A stretch of DNA of 64,000 nt, taken from the NCBI RefSeq assembly GCF_002101705.1, contig NZ_LQPC01000018.1:1-64000 (forward strand). The letters are read 5' to 3'. The stretch comes from Mycolicibacterium iranicum (GTDB lineage: Bacteria; Actinomycetota; Actinomycetes; Mycobacteriales; Mycobacteriaceae). How positions within the stretch are numbered: position 1 is the stretch's first letter; each line of letters opens with the position of its first letter. Shown here one piece after another: positions 1 through 7,618 of this stretch. Below the pieces are notes generated by a model. The model was not told where the DNA came from. It made no database searches and saw nothing but the letters and a program-made list of their open reading frames with translations. The position numbers and the translations under genes are program-made.

Positions 1-77
1 GGGAATTACGTGACGGCGGGTGAGGAATTACGTGACGGACAACCCCTCATACCTGGGGAATTACGTGACTGCTGACA
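1..77. mobile_element. End of an insertion sequence (IS21-like)
   Basis: The first 77 bases share no coding similarity with the gene they interrupt and contain three direct copies of one 13-mer. Read on the minus strand, the AtuA frame runs normally to about base 78 and then enters sequence starting TGTCAGCAGTCACGTAATTC. A TG terminal dinucleotide and several direct copies of a binding-site-like sequence at the tip are typical of IS21-family ends (family knowledge). The transposase genes would lie left of the window, so the family assignment is inference. The boundary at 77 assumes the TG/CA end. Confidence 0.55.
2..69. repeat. Three 13-bp direct repeats, helically phased
   Basis: GGAATTACGTGAC occurs at 2-14, 24-36 and 57-69, all in the same orientation. 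The start-to-start distances are 22 and 33 bp, i.e. about two and three turns of B-DNA, so all copies lie on the same helix face. This suits cooperative binding by a transposase or regulator. The copies lie inside the presumed insertion-sequence end. Confidence 0.85.
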
Positions 78-1052
78 GTCGGGATCAGCTATTCCCACGA
101 GCATGATGGTTTGGAACAGGTTGCCGGAGGCGCCTTCCAGCTTCATGGTGTACGGCTTCGGATTCCATCGAGAACCGGTGACGCGAACCTTGGAGTCGGT
201 CAATTGGACGTATTCACAGCCTCTTACGTCGAGTTCGCCGCCCGGTTCAGTCAGTATCCAGGGGTTTTTGTTCTCGTAGAGCAGGTGCCCCGAGATGCTG
301 TTCACCGTAGCCTGGAAGGAGGGGTCAACTGGTTCGACATCGAAACCTTCCGCGTGGATCTCGAGAAGCACACCACGCTGACCGGTGTTGGCTGTGGTGC
401 ACTGGCCACCGCACTCGGCAACCTTGCCTGCATGCCAGCAGAGCCCAGGAGGGGCGCCCTTCCATAGTGGGAATGCGGCAATTACCGCTGGGTCGGATGT
501 GCGGCCGCCGATGATGACGTCGGCACCGGCGTCTAGCGCCGCAAAGTAGGGCTCGGGTCCCATCAGAGCCACAATGTGAAGACACGAGTCGATCTGCGCG
601 TCGGTGAGGTCACCCAGCGGCGGCAAGTTCGATATGCGTCCCGCTGACAGCTTCTGTTTGACGAGCGCTGGCGACTGCTCCGAATAGAGCAGCGCGACCT
701 TGAGCAAGTAGCCCTTCTCCTCGGCAATTTCGAGGACGATGTCGCGGGTCCAGTCGACATTCTTGTCGCCGCCCGCCTGGCCGGCCGTGCCGATGAGGAT
801 TGGTATGTGAGCTTCCTGCTGAGCAGCCATCAGCAGTTCAAGATCCTTCTTAACCGAGCCGCGGTCGTTCTTGGACATCCCTTGTGCGAGGTACGCCGCC
901 CCGCTGTCTGTCGAGCCGGCGTCCAGGGAAATCGCGTGGGGCCTCCGTGCCAGGGCATAGCCGATCTCTTCGGAGGGAATCCCGACGCCCAGCGATCCTT
1001 CGGGCACGTAGACCCTGATCGAAAAGTTCTCCGGCCTGGTACTCGCATTCAT
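78..1052 (-). pseudogene. AtuA-family (DUF1446) acyclic terpene utilisation-like protein, 3' end lost
   Basis: About 325 residues match the AtuA/DUF1446 family, which is usually about 450 residues. Recognisable stretches are GSTDSGAAYLAQG near the N-terminus, GTAGQAGGDKNVDW, a GADVIIGGRTSDPA block and PYTMKLEGASG near the break. The family is linked to acyclic terpene or acyl-CoA catabolism, but its chemistry is poorly defined. ATG at 1052 is preferred because AAAGGA lies 6 nt upstream; ATG at 1058 would sit against it. After GIADP the frame leaves the family and runs through the repeat region to a stop at 6-8, so the C-terminal ~120 residues are missing. It is the promoter-distal gene of the minus-strand operon, and any small DUF4387-type partner, which often follows AtuA, is absent. 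Probably non-functional. Confidence 0.75.
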
Positions 1053-1128
1053 GGACATTCCTTTCGGGCACCGCCGCGGCGGACGTTGAATGGACTGGTA
1101 GATAGGGCGGAATCGCGACAGATTGGTG

Positions 1129-2082
1129 CTAGGGCCATCGGATTGGCGTGACCGGCTCATGCCCGGAGAGGACTGCCACGACATTGTCGACCGCGACGGC
1201 GGCCATTCGTGTCCGGGTCTCGGTGGTAGCTGAACCCAGATGCGGGGTCAAGACCACATTCTCGAGTTCGAGTAGTCCCGGATGGACCCGCGGTTCGTCC
1301 TCGTAGACGTCTAGCGCAGCACCTGCGATCGTTGCGCGGCGTACGGCCCGGCACAGGGCGCTTTCGTCGACCACGGGCCCCCTCGCCGTATTGATCAGGT
1401 ATGCAGTGCTTTTCATTCGATTGAGCGCTTCGTCATTGATGAGGTGGCGGGTTTCTGCCGTCAGTGGACAATGCAACGTGACGATGTCCGAAGTGCCCAA
1501 CAACTCCGAGAAATCGATCCGTGTGCTCGGACCGACGACATCAGGCCCGCGCCGGGAGTGGTGTACCACCTCCAGACCGAAGACATCTGCCCGCGCTGCG
1601 ACGGCCTGCCCGATGGCGCCCATGCCGACGATCCCCAGCCGTCGTCCCTGCAGGCCGGCGCCGAGAAGAAAGCCGATATCCCATGACCACTGCTGTCCGG
1701 AGCGAATGATCCGATCGCCCTCGCTCACCCGCCTGGTCACGTCGAGAAGCAGCGCGATCGTCAGATCCGCGGTTGCCTCGACAAGGATGCCTGGTGTGTT
1801 CGTGGCGACCGCGCCATGGTCGAGAAACGCTGCGCCGTCGAAGTTGTCGTAACCGACAGCCATGTTGGCCACCAGTCGAAGCCGCGGTCCGGCCGCTCTG
1901 AGCACCTCAGAGCCCACCCGGTCGTTGAGCGTGGTGATCACGGCGTCAGCGCCGGACACCGCAGCGCACAGCTCGGCCGGTGTCATCACCCGGTCGTAGG
2001 GCGCCACCATCACCTCGCCGAACGCGGCGAGCGGGGCCAGTACATTGCCAGGTATGGGGCGGGTTACCACGATTTTCGTCAT
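1129..2082 (-). CDS. D-isomer-specific 2-hydroxyacid dehydrogenase (glyoxylate/hydroxypyruvate reductase-like)
   Basis: A 317-residue NAD(P)-dependent 2-hydroxyacid dehydrogenase, the normal length for the family. It shows the Rossmann motif GIVGMGAIGQ near residues 148-157, the catalytic Arg in INTARGPVVDE, the Glu in DVYEDEPRVHP and the His in TPHLGSAT. It should interconvert a 2-oxoacid (glyoxylate or hydroxypyruvate are likely) and the D-2-hydroxyacid in the cytoplasm. ATG at 2082 follows AGG with 5-nt spacing. It starts 7 nt after the RraA-like gene stops, so the two are probably co-transcribed. Its reductase activity may complement the GlcD-type oxidase encoded upstream. The exact substrate is not readable from sequence. 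Confidence 0.88.
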   Translation of the reverse strand: MTKIVVTRPIPGNVLAPLAAFGEVMVAPYDRVMTPAELCAAVSGADAVITTLNDRVGSEVLRAAGPRLRLVANMAVGYDNFDGAAFLDHGAVATNTPGILVEATADLTIALLLDVTRRVSEGDRIIRSGQQWSWDIGFLLGAGLQGRRLGIVGMGAIGQAVAARADVFGLEVVHHSRRGPDVVGPSTRIDFSELLGTSDIVTLHCPLTAETRHLINDEALNRMKSTAYLINTARGPVVDESALCRAVRRATIAGAALDVYEDEPRVHPGLLELENVVLTPHLGSATTETRTRMAAVAVDNVVAVLSGHEPVTPIRWP

Positions 2083-2089
2083 CTGGACC

Positions 2090-2752
2090 TCAGTGTTTGA
2101 CGCGCTTGAGGGCCAACAGGCCCTCGACGGTGAAGTCGGAGGAACGCGCCCAGGTGATGATGGATTGCTCCTCCTCGCGGATCGCCTCGGCCAGCGCAGG
2201 GAGACGGTCGACCGCTGCGAGCGGGATGCGAAGCGCTCCGTGCTGGTCACCGTGGAGCAGATCTCCGGGTGCAACGTCGAGGCCGGCCACGCGCACCGGA
2301 ACGCCGATCGCCGTGAGTCGCATATGCGACCGTGCCACGCACAGACCGGCCGCGTGCACGGCGAATCCCATTCGCTGTAGCTCAGGTTCGTCGCGCACCC
2401 GGCCATTGGTGATGAACCCAGCGATGCCGAGGGCATCCAACAACGTGCCGTTGACCTCACCGAGAAAGGCTCCCGCGCCGGGTATCTCGTCGAGGTCCTG
2501 CATCACGACGACGGCTGGTTGGCCAGCTGCCAGAACGGCGCGATGGAGTTCACTGACCGGTATGCCATCCTGGCCCGGCGCCGCGGCCCGCATGGTCGCG
2601 GTGACCGCGGTGCCGACGAATCGGCCACCCGCCACCTGCCGGAGCGAGCCGTCGGTGTGTGCCTGGCCATCCGCTCCAAGTTCGCGGCGCAAGGCATTGC
2701 TGAGTGCTGGCGTATCCCATTCAGTAAGTTGGGTGTAGTCGATATCAGGCAA
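2090..2752 (-). CDS. RraA-family protein, probable 4-hydroxy-2-oxoacid aldolase
   Basis: A 220-residue RraA-like/HMG-aldolase-type protein. Typical features are the N-terminal TPALSNALR segment, the GRFVGTAVTA block, the GFITNGRVRDEPEL segment with the conserved Arg-Asp pair that binds substrate and metal, and the GDLLHGDQHGALRIP segment. Bacterial members cleave 4-hydroxy-4-methyl-2-oxoglutarate or related acids to pyruvate plus a second oxoacid, using a divalent metal (family knowledge). The other branch, true RraA that inhibits RNase E, is unlikely here because all neighbours are catabolic enzymes. A 242-bp gap upstream carries an inverted repeat, so this gene may have its own promoter. 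Confidence 0.82.
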   Translation of the reverse strand: MPDIDYTQLTEWDTPALSNALRRELGADGQAHTDGSLRQVAGGRFVGTAVTATMRAAAPGQDGIPVSELHRAVLAAGQPAVVVMQDLDEIPGAGAFLGEVNGTLLDALGIAGFITNGRVRDEPELQRMGFAVHAAGLCVARSHMRLTAIGVPVRVAGLDVAPGDLLHGDQHGALRIPLAAVDRLPALAEAIREEEQSIITWARSSDFTVEGLLALKRVKH

Positions 2753-2819
2753 GGGTAGGTCCTTCGATTATTCGGCGCAGTCCGCCGGTGATGATCGCAG
2801 TCAGGTGGTTGGTGACGGC

Positions 2820-2848
2820 GATTGATTGTGTTCTGCGACAATTCAATC
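2820..2848. promoter_or_regulatory. Inverted repeat upstream of the RraA-like gene
   Basis: GATTGATTGT (2820-2829) faces ACAATTCAATC (2838-2848) across 8 nt; the arms match apart from one extra base. It lies about 70 nt upstream of the RraA-like start in the 242-bp gap that splits the minus-strand operon. It is AT-rich relative to its surroundings, which suggests an operator for an internal promoter. Confidence 0.45.
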
Positions 2849-2994
2849 CGGGGTGGGCGCAAGGCTGATCACCCAAGCGGGGACGCTTTCCAAACGTGGT
2901 TGGCCGCAAAGTCAAAGAGCCCGGTCAAGCAATGGCCTTCTCCTTTCTCACACGCCGACGAACCGGGAGACTGACTAGAAACGTCGAGCGAGCT

Positions 2995-4548
2995 TCAGAA
3001 CAGCGATGGCACGATCGCCTCGATCAGATGTGGGCCAGACTCGGAGAGTGCAGCGCTGAACTGAGCGGCCAGTTCCTCCGCAGTGGTCGCGCGGGTCGCA
3101 GGGACCCCCATGCCCTCGGCAATCTTGACGAAGTCGAGGTCGGGCCCAGAGAGATCAAGGAGGTTATCTGCTTGCGGGCCATCGGCACCAGCTCCGACCC
3201 GCTGCAGTTCTAGGCGCAAGATCGCGTAGGCGTGGTTGTTCAACAGCACCGTCGTGACGTTGAGGTTCTCCCTGGCCTGCGTCCACAGCGCCGAGATCGT
3301 ATACATCGCGCTGCCGTCGGCCTGCAGACCTATCACCGGACGATCTGGCGCTGCCACGGCAGCGCCCGTTGCTACTGGAAGGCCATAGCCGATTGCGCCT
3401 CCGGTCAGCGTCAACACGTCGTGTCGCGGTGCACCCGCCGTGGCGGCCGGCAGCAACAATCCCGAAGTATTGGACTCGTCAACGATGATCGCACGTGCCG
3501 GAAGGAGCGCACTGATGACGTCGATCCAATTCTGCGGGGTCAACAAACCGGAAGGCAGGGGACGCCGTACAGCCCTCTGCAGCAATGGTTCAACGTCGCC
3601 GGCAACCAGGTCTGCAACGTCTGCGAGCGCCCGCACCACGTCCTGGGCGGTGTCGGCAAGCATATGAACCTGCGTCCCCTCGGGAACCAGATTGCTCGCC
3701 ACGCCGGGGTAGGCGAAGAACGCCACCGGTGGCTTGGCACCCGCGACGACCAAGTGTTTGATATTCCCCAGCTGGACAGTAGCCTGCTCGGGAAGGTAGC
3801 CGAGACGTTCGACCATCGGAACACCCTCTCCGCGTTCGAGTCTTGTCGGAAACGTCTCGACGAAGGTCTTCACCCCGGTAGCGACGGCTAGCCGGCTGGT
3901 GGCCAGGAGTCCGGCTTCGCGGCAGGCGCCGCCGCCGATCAGCAGCGCCGCCGGTTCGCCGCTGGTCAACACCGATGCCACGTGGTCCACCGTGGCGGGA
4001 TTGACAACAGACTTGGAGGGAGGCGCGACGAGTACGCCGCGCTCACCCCCTTCACCCCACGACGCGTCGGCGGGGAGAATCAGCGTCGCGATCTGCCCGG
4101 CGCCTTCGCGAGCGGCCGCGACGGCAGCGGCGGCATCTCTGCCGATTTCAGAAGTACATCGTGATCGACGGACCCAGGTACCGAGCGAACCGGCCAGGGC
4201 TTCGATATCCGAGTCCAGCGGAGCATCGTATTGCTTGTGGTGGGTGGCATGGTCACCGACGATGTTGACCAACGGAGTGTGCGCTCGTCGGGCGTTATGC
4301 AGGTTGGCCCAACCATTTCCGAGACCCGGACCGAGGTGCAGAAGCGTCGCCGCCGGCCTGTCCGCGATCCGTGCGTAACCGTCCGCAGCACCGGTGACGA
4401 CACCTTCGAACAAGCCCAGCACACCCCGCATGGCATCGATGTCTTCGAGCGCTGCGACGAAATGCATTTCGGAAGTGCCGGGGTTGGCGAAGCAGACGTC
4501 CACGCCGGAGTCGACAAGCGTGTGAACAAGTGACTGGGCTCCGTTCAC
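2995..4548 (-). CDS. Thiamine-diphosphate-dependent enzyme, acetolactate synthase large-subunit-like
   Basis: A 517-residue ThDP enzyme of the IlvB/benzoylformate decarboxylase superfamily. The N-terminal domain has ANPGTSEMHF and the ThDP-activating Glu in LFEGVVTGAADGYAR (about residue 49). The C-terminal cofactor motif appears as LQADGSAMYT followed by NNHAYAILR, with Ala in place of the usual Gly of GDGS. No small regulatory subunit is nearby, so branched-chain amino-acid synthesis is unlikely. A catabolic 2-oxoacid decarboxylase or carboligase fits better with the adjacent 2-hydroxyacid oxidase. The ATG overlaps the stop of the GlcD-like gene by 4 nt, indicating translational coupling. 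Confidence 0.8.
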   Translation of the reverse strand: MNGAQSLVHTLVDSGVDVCFANPGTSEMHFVAALEDIDAMRGVLGLFEGVVTGAADGYARIADRPAATLLHLGPGLGNGWANLHNARRAHTPLVNIVGDHATHHKQYDAPLDSDIEALAGSLGTWVRRSRCTSEIGRDAAAAVAAAREGAGQIATLILPADASWGEGGERGVLVAPPSKSVVNPATVDHVASVLTSGEPAALLIGGGACREAGLLATSRLAVATGVKTFVETFPTRLERGEGVPMVERLGYLPEQATVQLGNIKHLVVAGAKPPVAFFAYPGVASNLVPEGTQVHMLADTAQDVVRALADVADLVAGDVEPLLQRAVRRPLPSGLLTPQNWIDVISALLPARAIIVDESNTSGLLLPAATAGAPRHDVLTLTGGAIGYGLPVATGAAVAAPDRPVIGLQADGSAMYTISALWTQARENLNVTTVLLNNHAYAILRLELQRVGAGADGPQADNLLDLSGPDLDFVKIAEGMGVPATRATTAEELAAQFSAALSESGPHLIEAIVPSLF

Positions 4549-5978
4549 GGCGCGCGCACCTGGAACCTCTCACCGAAAACACCGTCAGGGTTCAGCACGC
4601 CGGCGGGATCGAAACACTCCTTGATCCGTCGCATCAACCCGATCTTCACCGGGTCCTCCAGTTCTGCGAAGAAGTCGGTCTTGGTCTGCCCGAGACCGTG
4701 CTCCCCGGAGATCGCACCGCCCAATTCCATTCCCAGGGAGAAGATCTCAGCCAGGAGGTGCCTTCGTTTTGTGGCTTCCTCGCAGAAGATGCCCAGATGG
4801 ACGTTGCCATCGCCGACGTGTCCGCAGCCGACAGCTGCCGCGCCGTGCGCGTGCGCAATCTCGTCAGTCCTTTGCAGAAACTGCGCCATTGCGACGCGCG
4901 GTACGATCACGTCGATAACGTCGTCGGCCCCGGCTGCCTTGGCTGCCCAGAACGCCATCTCGCGTGCTGCGATCAGCTTTCGAGCCGAGCCACCCTCAAG
5001 CACATAGGTTTCCGCGGCGCCGAGATCATCGAGCAGTCCGCAGAGTTCTTCGACGTCAGAGTCGAGGCGTTGGTCGATGCGGTTCTCCAAGGCAACCACA
5101 AGGTAGGCCTGCGCACGCTGGGCCACCGCGGGAGGAATTCCGAGACCGAGGTTCTGGTATTGCCCTATTGCAGTGAGTGTTTGTCTGTCCAGGTATTCCA
5201 GGATGTGCGGTTCGAGGCCGCTGGCAATGATCCTCGGAACTGCGGTCATCACCTGGTCGAGGGTTGCGAAAGGAGCGAGAACAGTCGCGTTGTGGGCCAG
5301 GGCAGGATGCAATTTGAGCGTAATCTCCGTCGTCACCGCAAGTGTGCCTTCGGAGCCGATGAGCAACTGCGTCAGATCGTAGCCGGTGGACACCTTCGAG
5401 ATCTTGCCGCCGGTTCGAATGATGTCGCCGGACGCCAGAACCGCCTGTAGTCCAATCACGTTCTGCCGTGTGACGCCATACTTGACAGCGCGCATCCCGC
5501 CCGCGTTGGTGCCGACGTTCCCGCCGATGGTCGCGCTCAGCTCGCCGGGATGAACGGTGTAACCGAGCCCGGCTGCTGCGGTCCTTTCTCCCAACTCGGC
5601 CAAAGTGACCCCGGGTTGGACAACTGCCACATGATTGGCAACGTCGATCTCCAGAATGCGGTTCATTCGTTCCAGCGAAATCACCAGGCCACCTTGGCGC
5701 GGTCGCGCGCCCGCAGAAAGACCTGTGCCCGAACCCCGCGAAGTGACCGGAATCCGGTATGCAGCTGCCGTTTTGATCAGCGCGGCGACTTCTTCTGCGT
5801 TCTCGGGCTTCGCGAGGTAGCCAGGTTCATGCGGAACGGTGCTGAGCGCTTCATCATGGGCGTAGTCCGGCGGAACAGCCTCACCTGCCAGCAGGTTGGC
5901 ATCACCGACAATCGCGGCGAGCAGTCCCGCAACGGCCTGTCGGGAAGGCGCGATGCCTTCGTCGTTTCGAAGAGTCAT
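4545..5978 (-). CDS. FAD-linked 2-hydroxyacid oxidase/dehydrogenase, GlcD-like
   Basis: A 477-residue flavoprotein of the VAO/GlcD family. The FAD-binding half contains SRGSGTGLSAGARP, the HPGELSATIGGNVGTNAGGM block and the GSEGTLAVTTEITL segment. The C-terminal domain shows GCGHVGDGNVHLGIF and GAISGEHGLGQTK, with the His residues usual in D-lactate and glycolate dehydrogenases. It probably oxidises a D-2-hydroxyacid to the 2-oxoacid and passes electrons to a quinone or cytochrome. The 4-nt overlap with the ThDP enzyme suggests that the oxoacid product is used next by that enzyme. Upstream, its ATG overlaps the stop of a possible 28-codon ORF. The substrate could be glycolate, lactate or a larger hydroxyacid. 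Confidence 0.87.
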   Translation of the reverse strand: MTLRNDEGIAPSRQAVAGLLAAIVGDANLLAGEAVPPDYAHDEALSTVPHEPGYLAKPENAEEVAALIKTAAAYRIPVTSRGSGTGLSAGARPRQGGLVISLERMNRILEIDVANHVAVVQPGVTLAELGERTAAAGLGYTVHPGELSATIGGNVGTNAGGMRAVKYGVTRQNVIGLQAVLASGDIIRTGGKISKVSTGYDLTQLLIGSEGTLAVTTEITLKLHPALAHNATVLAPFATLDQVMTAVPRIIASGLEPHILEYLDRQTLTAIGQYQNLGLGIPPAVAQRAQAYLVVALENRIDQRLDSDVEELCGLLDDLGAAETYVLEGGSARKLIAAREMAFWAAKAAGADDVIDVIVPRVAMAQFLQRTDEIAHAHGAAAVGCGHVGDGNVHLGIFCEEATKRRHLLAEIFSLGMELGGAISGEHGLGQTKTDFFAELEDPVKIGLMRRIKECFDPAGVLNPDGVFGERFQVRAP

Positions 5979-6061
5979 CCCGATGCCCTCGCGACGAGCG
6001 TGCTGGCGATCATCCCGCTGGGGGCGCTCTTTCGGATTCGCCCGTGGTGCAGGAGATTCAA
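5975..6061 (-). CDS. Possible 28-residue leader ORF ahead of the glcD-like gene
   Basis: A TTG at 6061 is preceded by AAAGGAG with 8-nt spacing, the best Shine-Dalgarno sequence in this gap. The frame runs 28 codons (begins LNLLHHGRIRKSAPSG) to a TGA at 5977-5975, which overlaps the ATG of the glcD-like gene as ATGA. The glcD-like ATG itself has only a poor ribosome site, so coupled translation from this ORF would explain how it is initiated. No homology is recognised. It could instead be a chance frame. Confidence 0.35.
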   Translation of the reverse strand: MNLLHHGRIRKSAPSGMIASTLVARASG

Positions 6062-6141
6062 GACAGTGACTCCTTTCTTGATGCGATGGGTGTGTAGAGA
6101 AGATTGATCAGAGGCGAATCATTGCGGGCCAGTTGATACCG

Positions 6142-7446
6142 CTATACCGCGAAGATGGCGCCGGTCACCGTGGCCGTGATGAGGGAGACCAGACACAATC
6201 CCGCCGTCCACGGAAACGCGTACCGCTGCAGCGACCCGATATCGGTGCGCAAAAGTGTCGCGACGAAGTAGATGGGCGCGATCAGGGGGCTCAGTGAATG
6301 CAATGGCGTACCGATGAGAGCAGCTCGGGCAATGGCCTCCGGCGGAACACCGAACGCCTCGGCGGTTTGTGCGAGCATCGGTACAACTCCGAGGAAGAAG
6401 CTGTCGGTGGACAGGACAAACAGCAGCGGCATCGACAGGGTCGCGGTGACGAACGCGAATCCGCCGCCCCAGCTTTCCGGAACGACCGAGACGATGCTGT
6501 TGGCCATTGCCTCAACCATCCCGCCTTCGGACATGATGCCGGTGAATGCGCCTGCAGCCAGAATGAGCGTGCTCAGCATGACCACGGTGCCGGCGTGCGG
6601 TTTCAACCGTTCCTGCTGCTCAACAAGATTGGGAAAGTTCACCGTGACCGCAATGGCGAATGCAGCCATCGCGACGGCAGGCAACGGCGCCACGCCGGTG
6701 GCCAGTAGCGCCATGACCGTCAGCGTCAGCGGCAGGTTGAACCAAAAATTGCGCGGCTCGATCACGGTGCGGGGAGCATGCGCGTCCAATTCTTCACCCT
6801 CGGCCACACCTCCGTTGGTCGCCGGCACGAGTGTGCGCAGTCTGCGTCGTTCTGAGCGTCCGATGAAGTATGCGAAGACCAGGGCTGCGGTGAGCGACAC
6901 CACAAGGGTCGGCAGCATCGGTACCACGATGTCCCCGATCTCGACATCCAACGAGATGGCCATTCGTGCCGGGGGACCTCCCCACGGCATCCAGTTCAGG
7001 ACGGGACAGATGATGGCGAGAAGCATGGCAATGATCAGAGGATTCACTCCGAGCCTGCGATAAATCGGATACATCGCCGAGATCGTGATCAGTGCGGCCG
7101 TCGCCCCGTCCCCATCGAATCCGACCACGATGATGAGGATTGCCGTCCCCACAACGATTTTCATGGGATCGTCACCGACCGCTGCCAAGATCCGCCGGAC
7201 GAACGGCTCGAACAAGCCGCTTTCGAACATCACGAGGAAGTACAGCAGCACGAAGACGAGGAAGACGGCGGTGGGTGCGGTGTCGACGATCCCGGCGACC
7301 ATCATGCCACCGAGGCCGGTGCCGAATCCGGCGATCAGGCCCAGCACGCTGGGAACCAAGATCAGGGCGGCAACCGCTGACATCTTTTTGGACATCACGA
7401 GCACCGTAAAAAGTCCAATGGTGGCGAAGCCCAGAAGAGCCAGCAT
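6142..7446 (-). CDS. CitMHS-family citrate-metal:proton symporter
   Basis: A 434-residue, very hydrophobic protein with about 11-12 membrane segments. It matches the CitMHS family in its N-terminal MLALLGFATIGLF segment, in GFDGDGATAALITISAMYP and in the LGVNPLIIAMLLA stretch. A cytoplasmic loop rich in charged residues (about residues 200-230, SERRRLRTLV) splits the two halves. Family members take up citrate complexed with Mg2+, Ca2+ or other divalent metals together with protons. It is the first gene of the minus-strand operon and diverges from a sensor kinase/response regulator pair, so the operon probably serves an imported di- or tricarboxylate. A related carboxylate rather than citrate is possible. 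Confidence 0.85.
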   Translation of the reverse strand: MLALLGFATIGLFTVLVMSKKMSAVAALILVPSVLGLIAGFGTGLGGMMVAGIVDTAPTAVFLVFVLLYFLVMFESGLFEPFVRRILAAVGDDPMKIVVGTAILIIVVGFDGDGATAALITISAMYPIYRRLGVNPLIIAMLLAIICPVLNWMPWGGPPARMAISLDVEIGDIVVPMLPTLVVSLTAALVFAYFIGRSERRRLRTLVPATNGGVAEGEELDAHAPRTVIEPRNFWFNLPLTLTVMALLATGVAPLPAVAMAAFAIAVTVNFPNLVEQQERLKPHAGTVVMLSTLILAAGAFTGIMSEGGMVEAMANSIVSVVPESWGGGFAFVTATLSMPLLFVLSTDSFFLGVVPMLAQTAEAFGVPPEAIARAALIGTPLHSLSPLIAPIYFVATLLRTDIGSLQRYAFPWTAGLCLVSLITATVTGAIFAV

Positions 7447-7559
7447 CTTTTCCTCTCAGCTCCAGCGAAACCGTTTGGCGCACATGCAGTTAAACTGCAT
7501 CGCCGTCGAGGTTATGGTCCCGGTCACTTCCGAGTCGTCACCCTGTGTGGGGAACCGGA

Positions 7560-7577
7560 ATCCCCCGTACGGGGGAT
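7560..7577. promoter_or_regulatory. 18-bp perfect palindrome between the transporter and the sensor kinase
   Basis: ATCCCCCGTACGGGGGAT is a perfect palindrome centred on GTAC. It lies in the 172-bp divergent region, 114 bp from the transporter start and 42 bp from the kinase start. NarL/LuxR-type response regulators commonly bind inverted repeats of this size, so it is a good candidate operator for the adjacent regulator. An overlapping GC-rich hairpin function cannot be excluded. Confidence 0.6.
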
Positions 7578-7618
7578 CGGGCTCGACGTCGGGCCATCTC
7601 TGGACGGATTATGAGAGG

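Noticed and set aside
2995..4548. ThDP enzyme as biosynthetic acetolactate synthase
   Set aside because: No regulatory subunit or other ilv gene nearby, and it overlaps a hydroxyacid oxidase in a catabolic operon.
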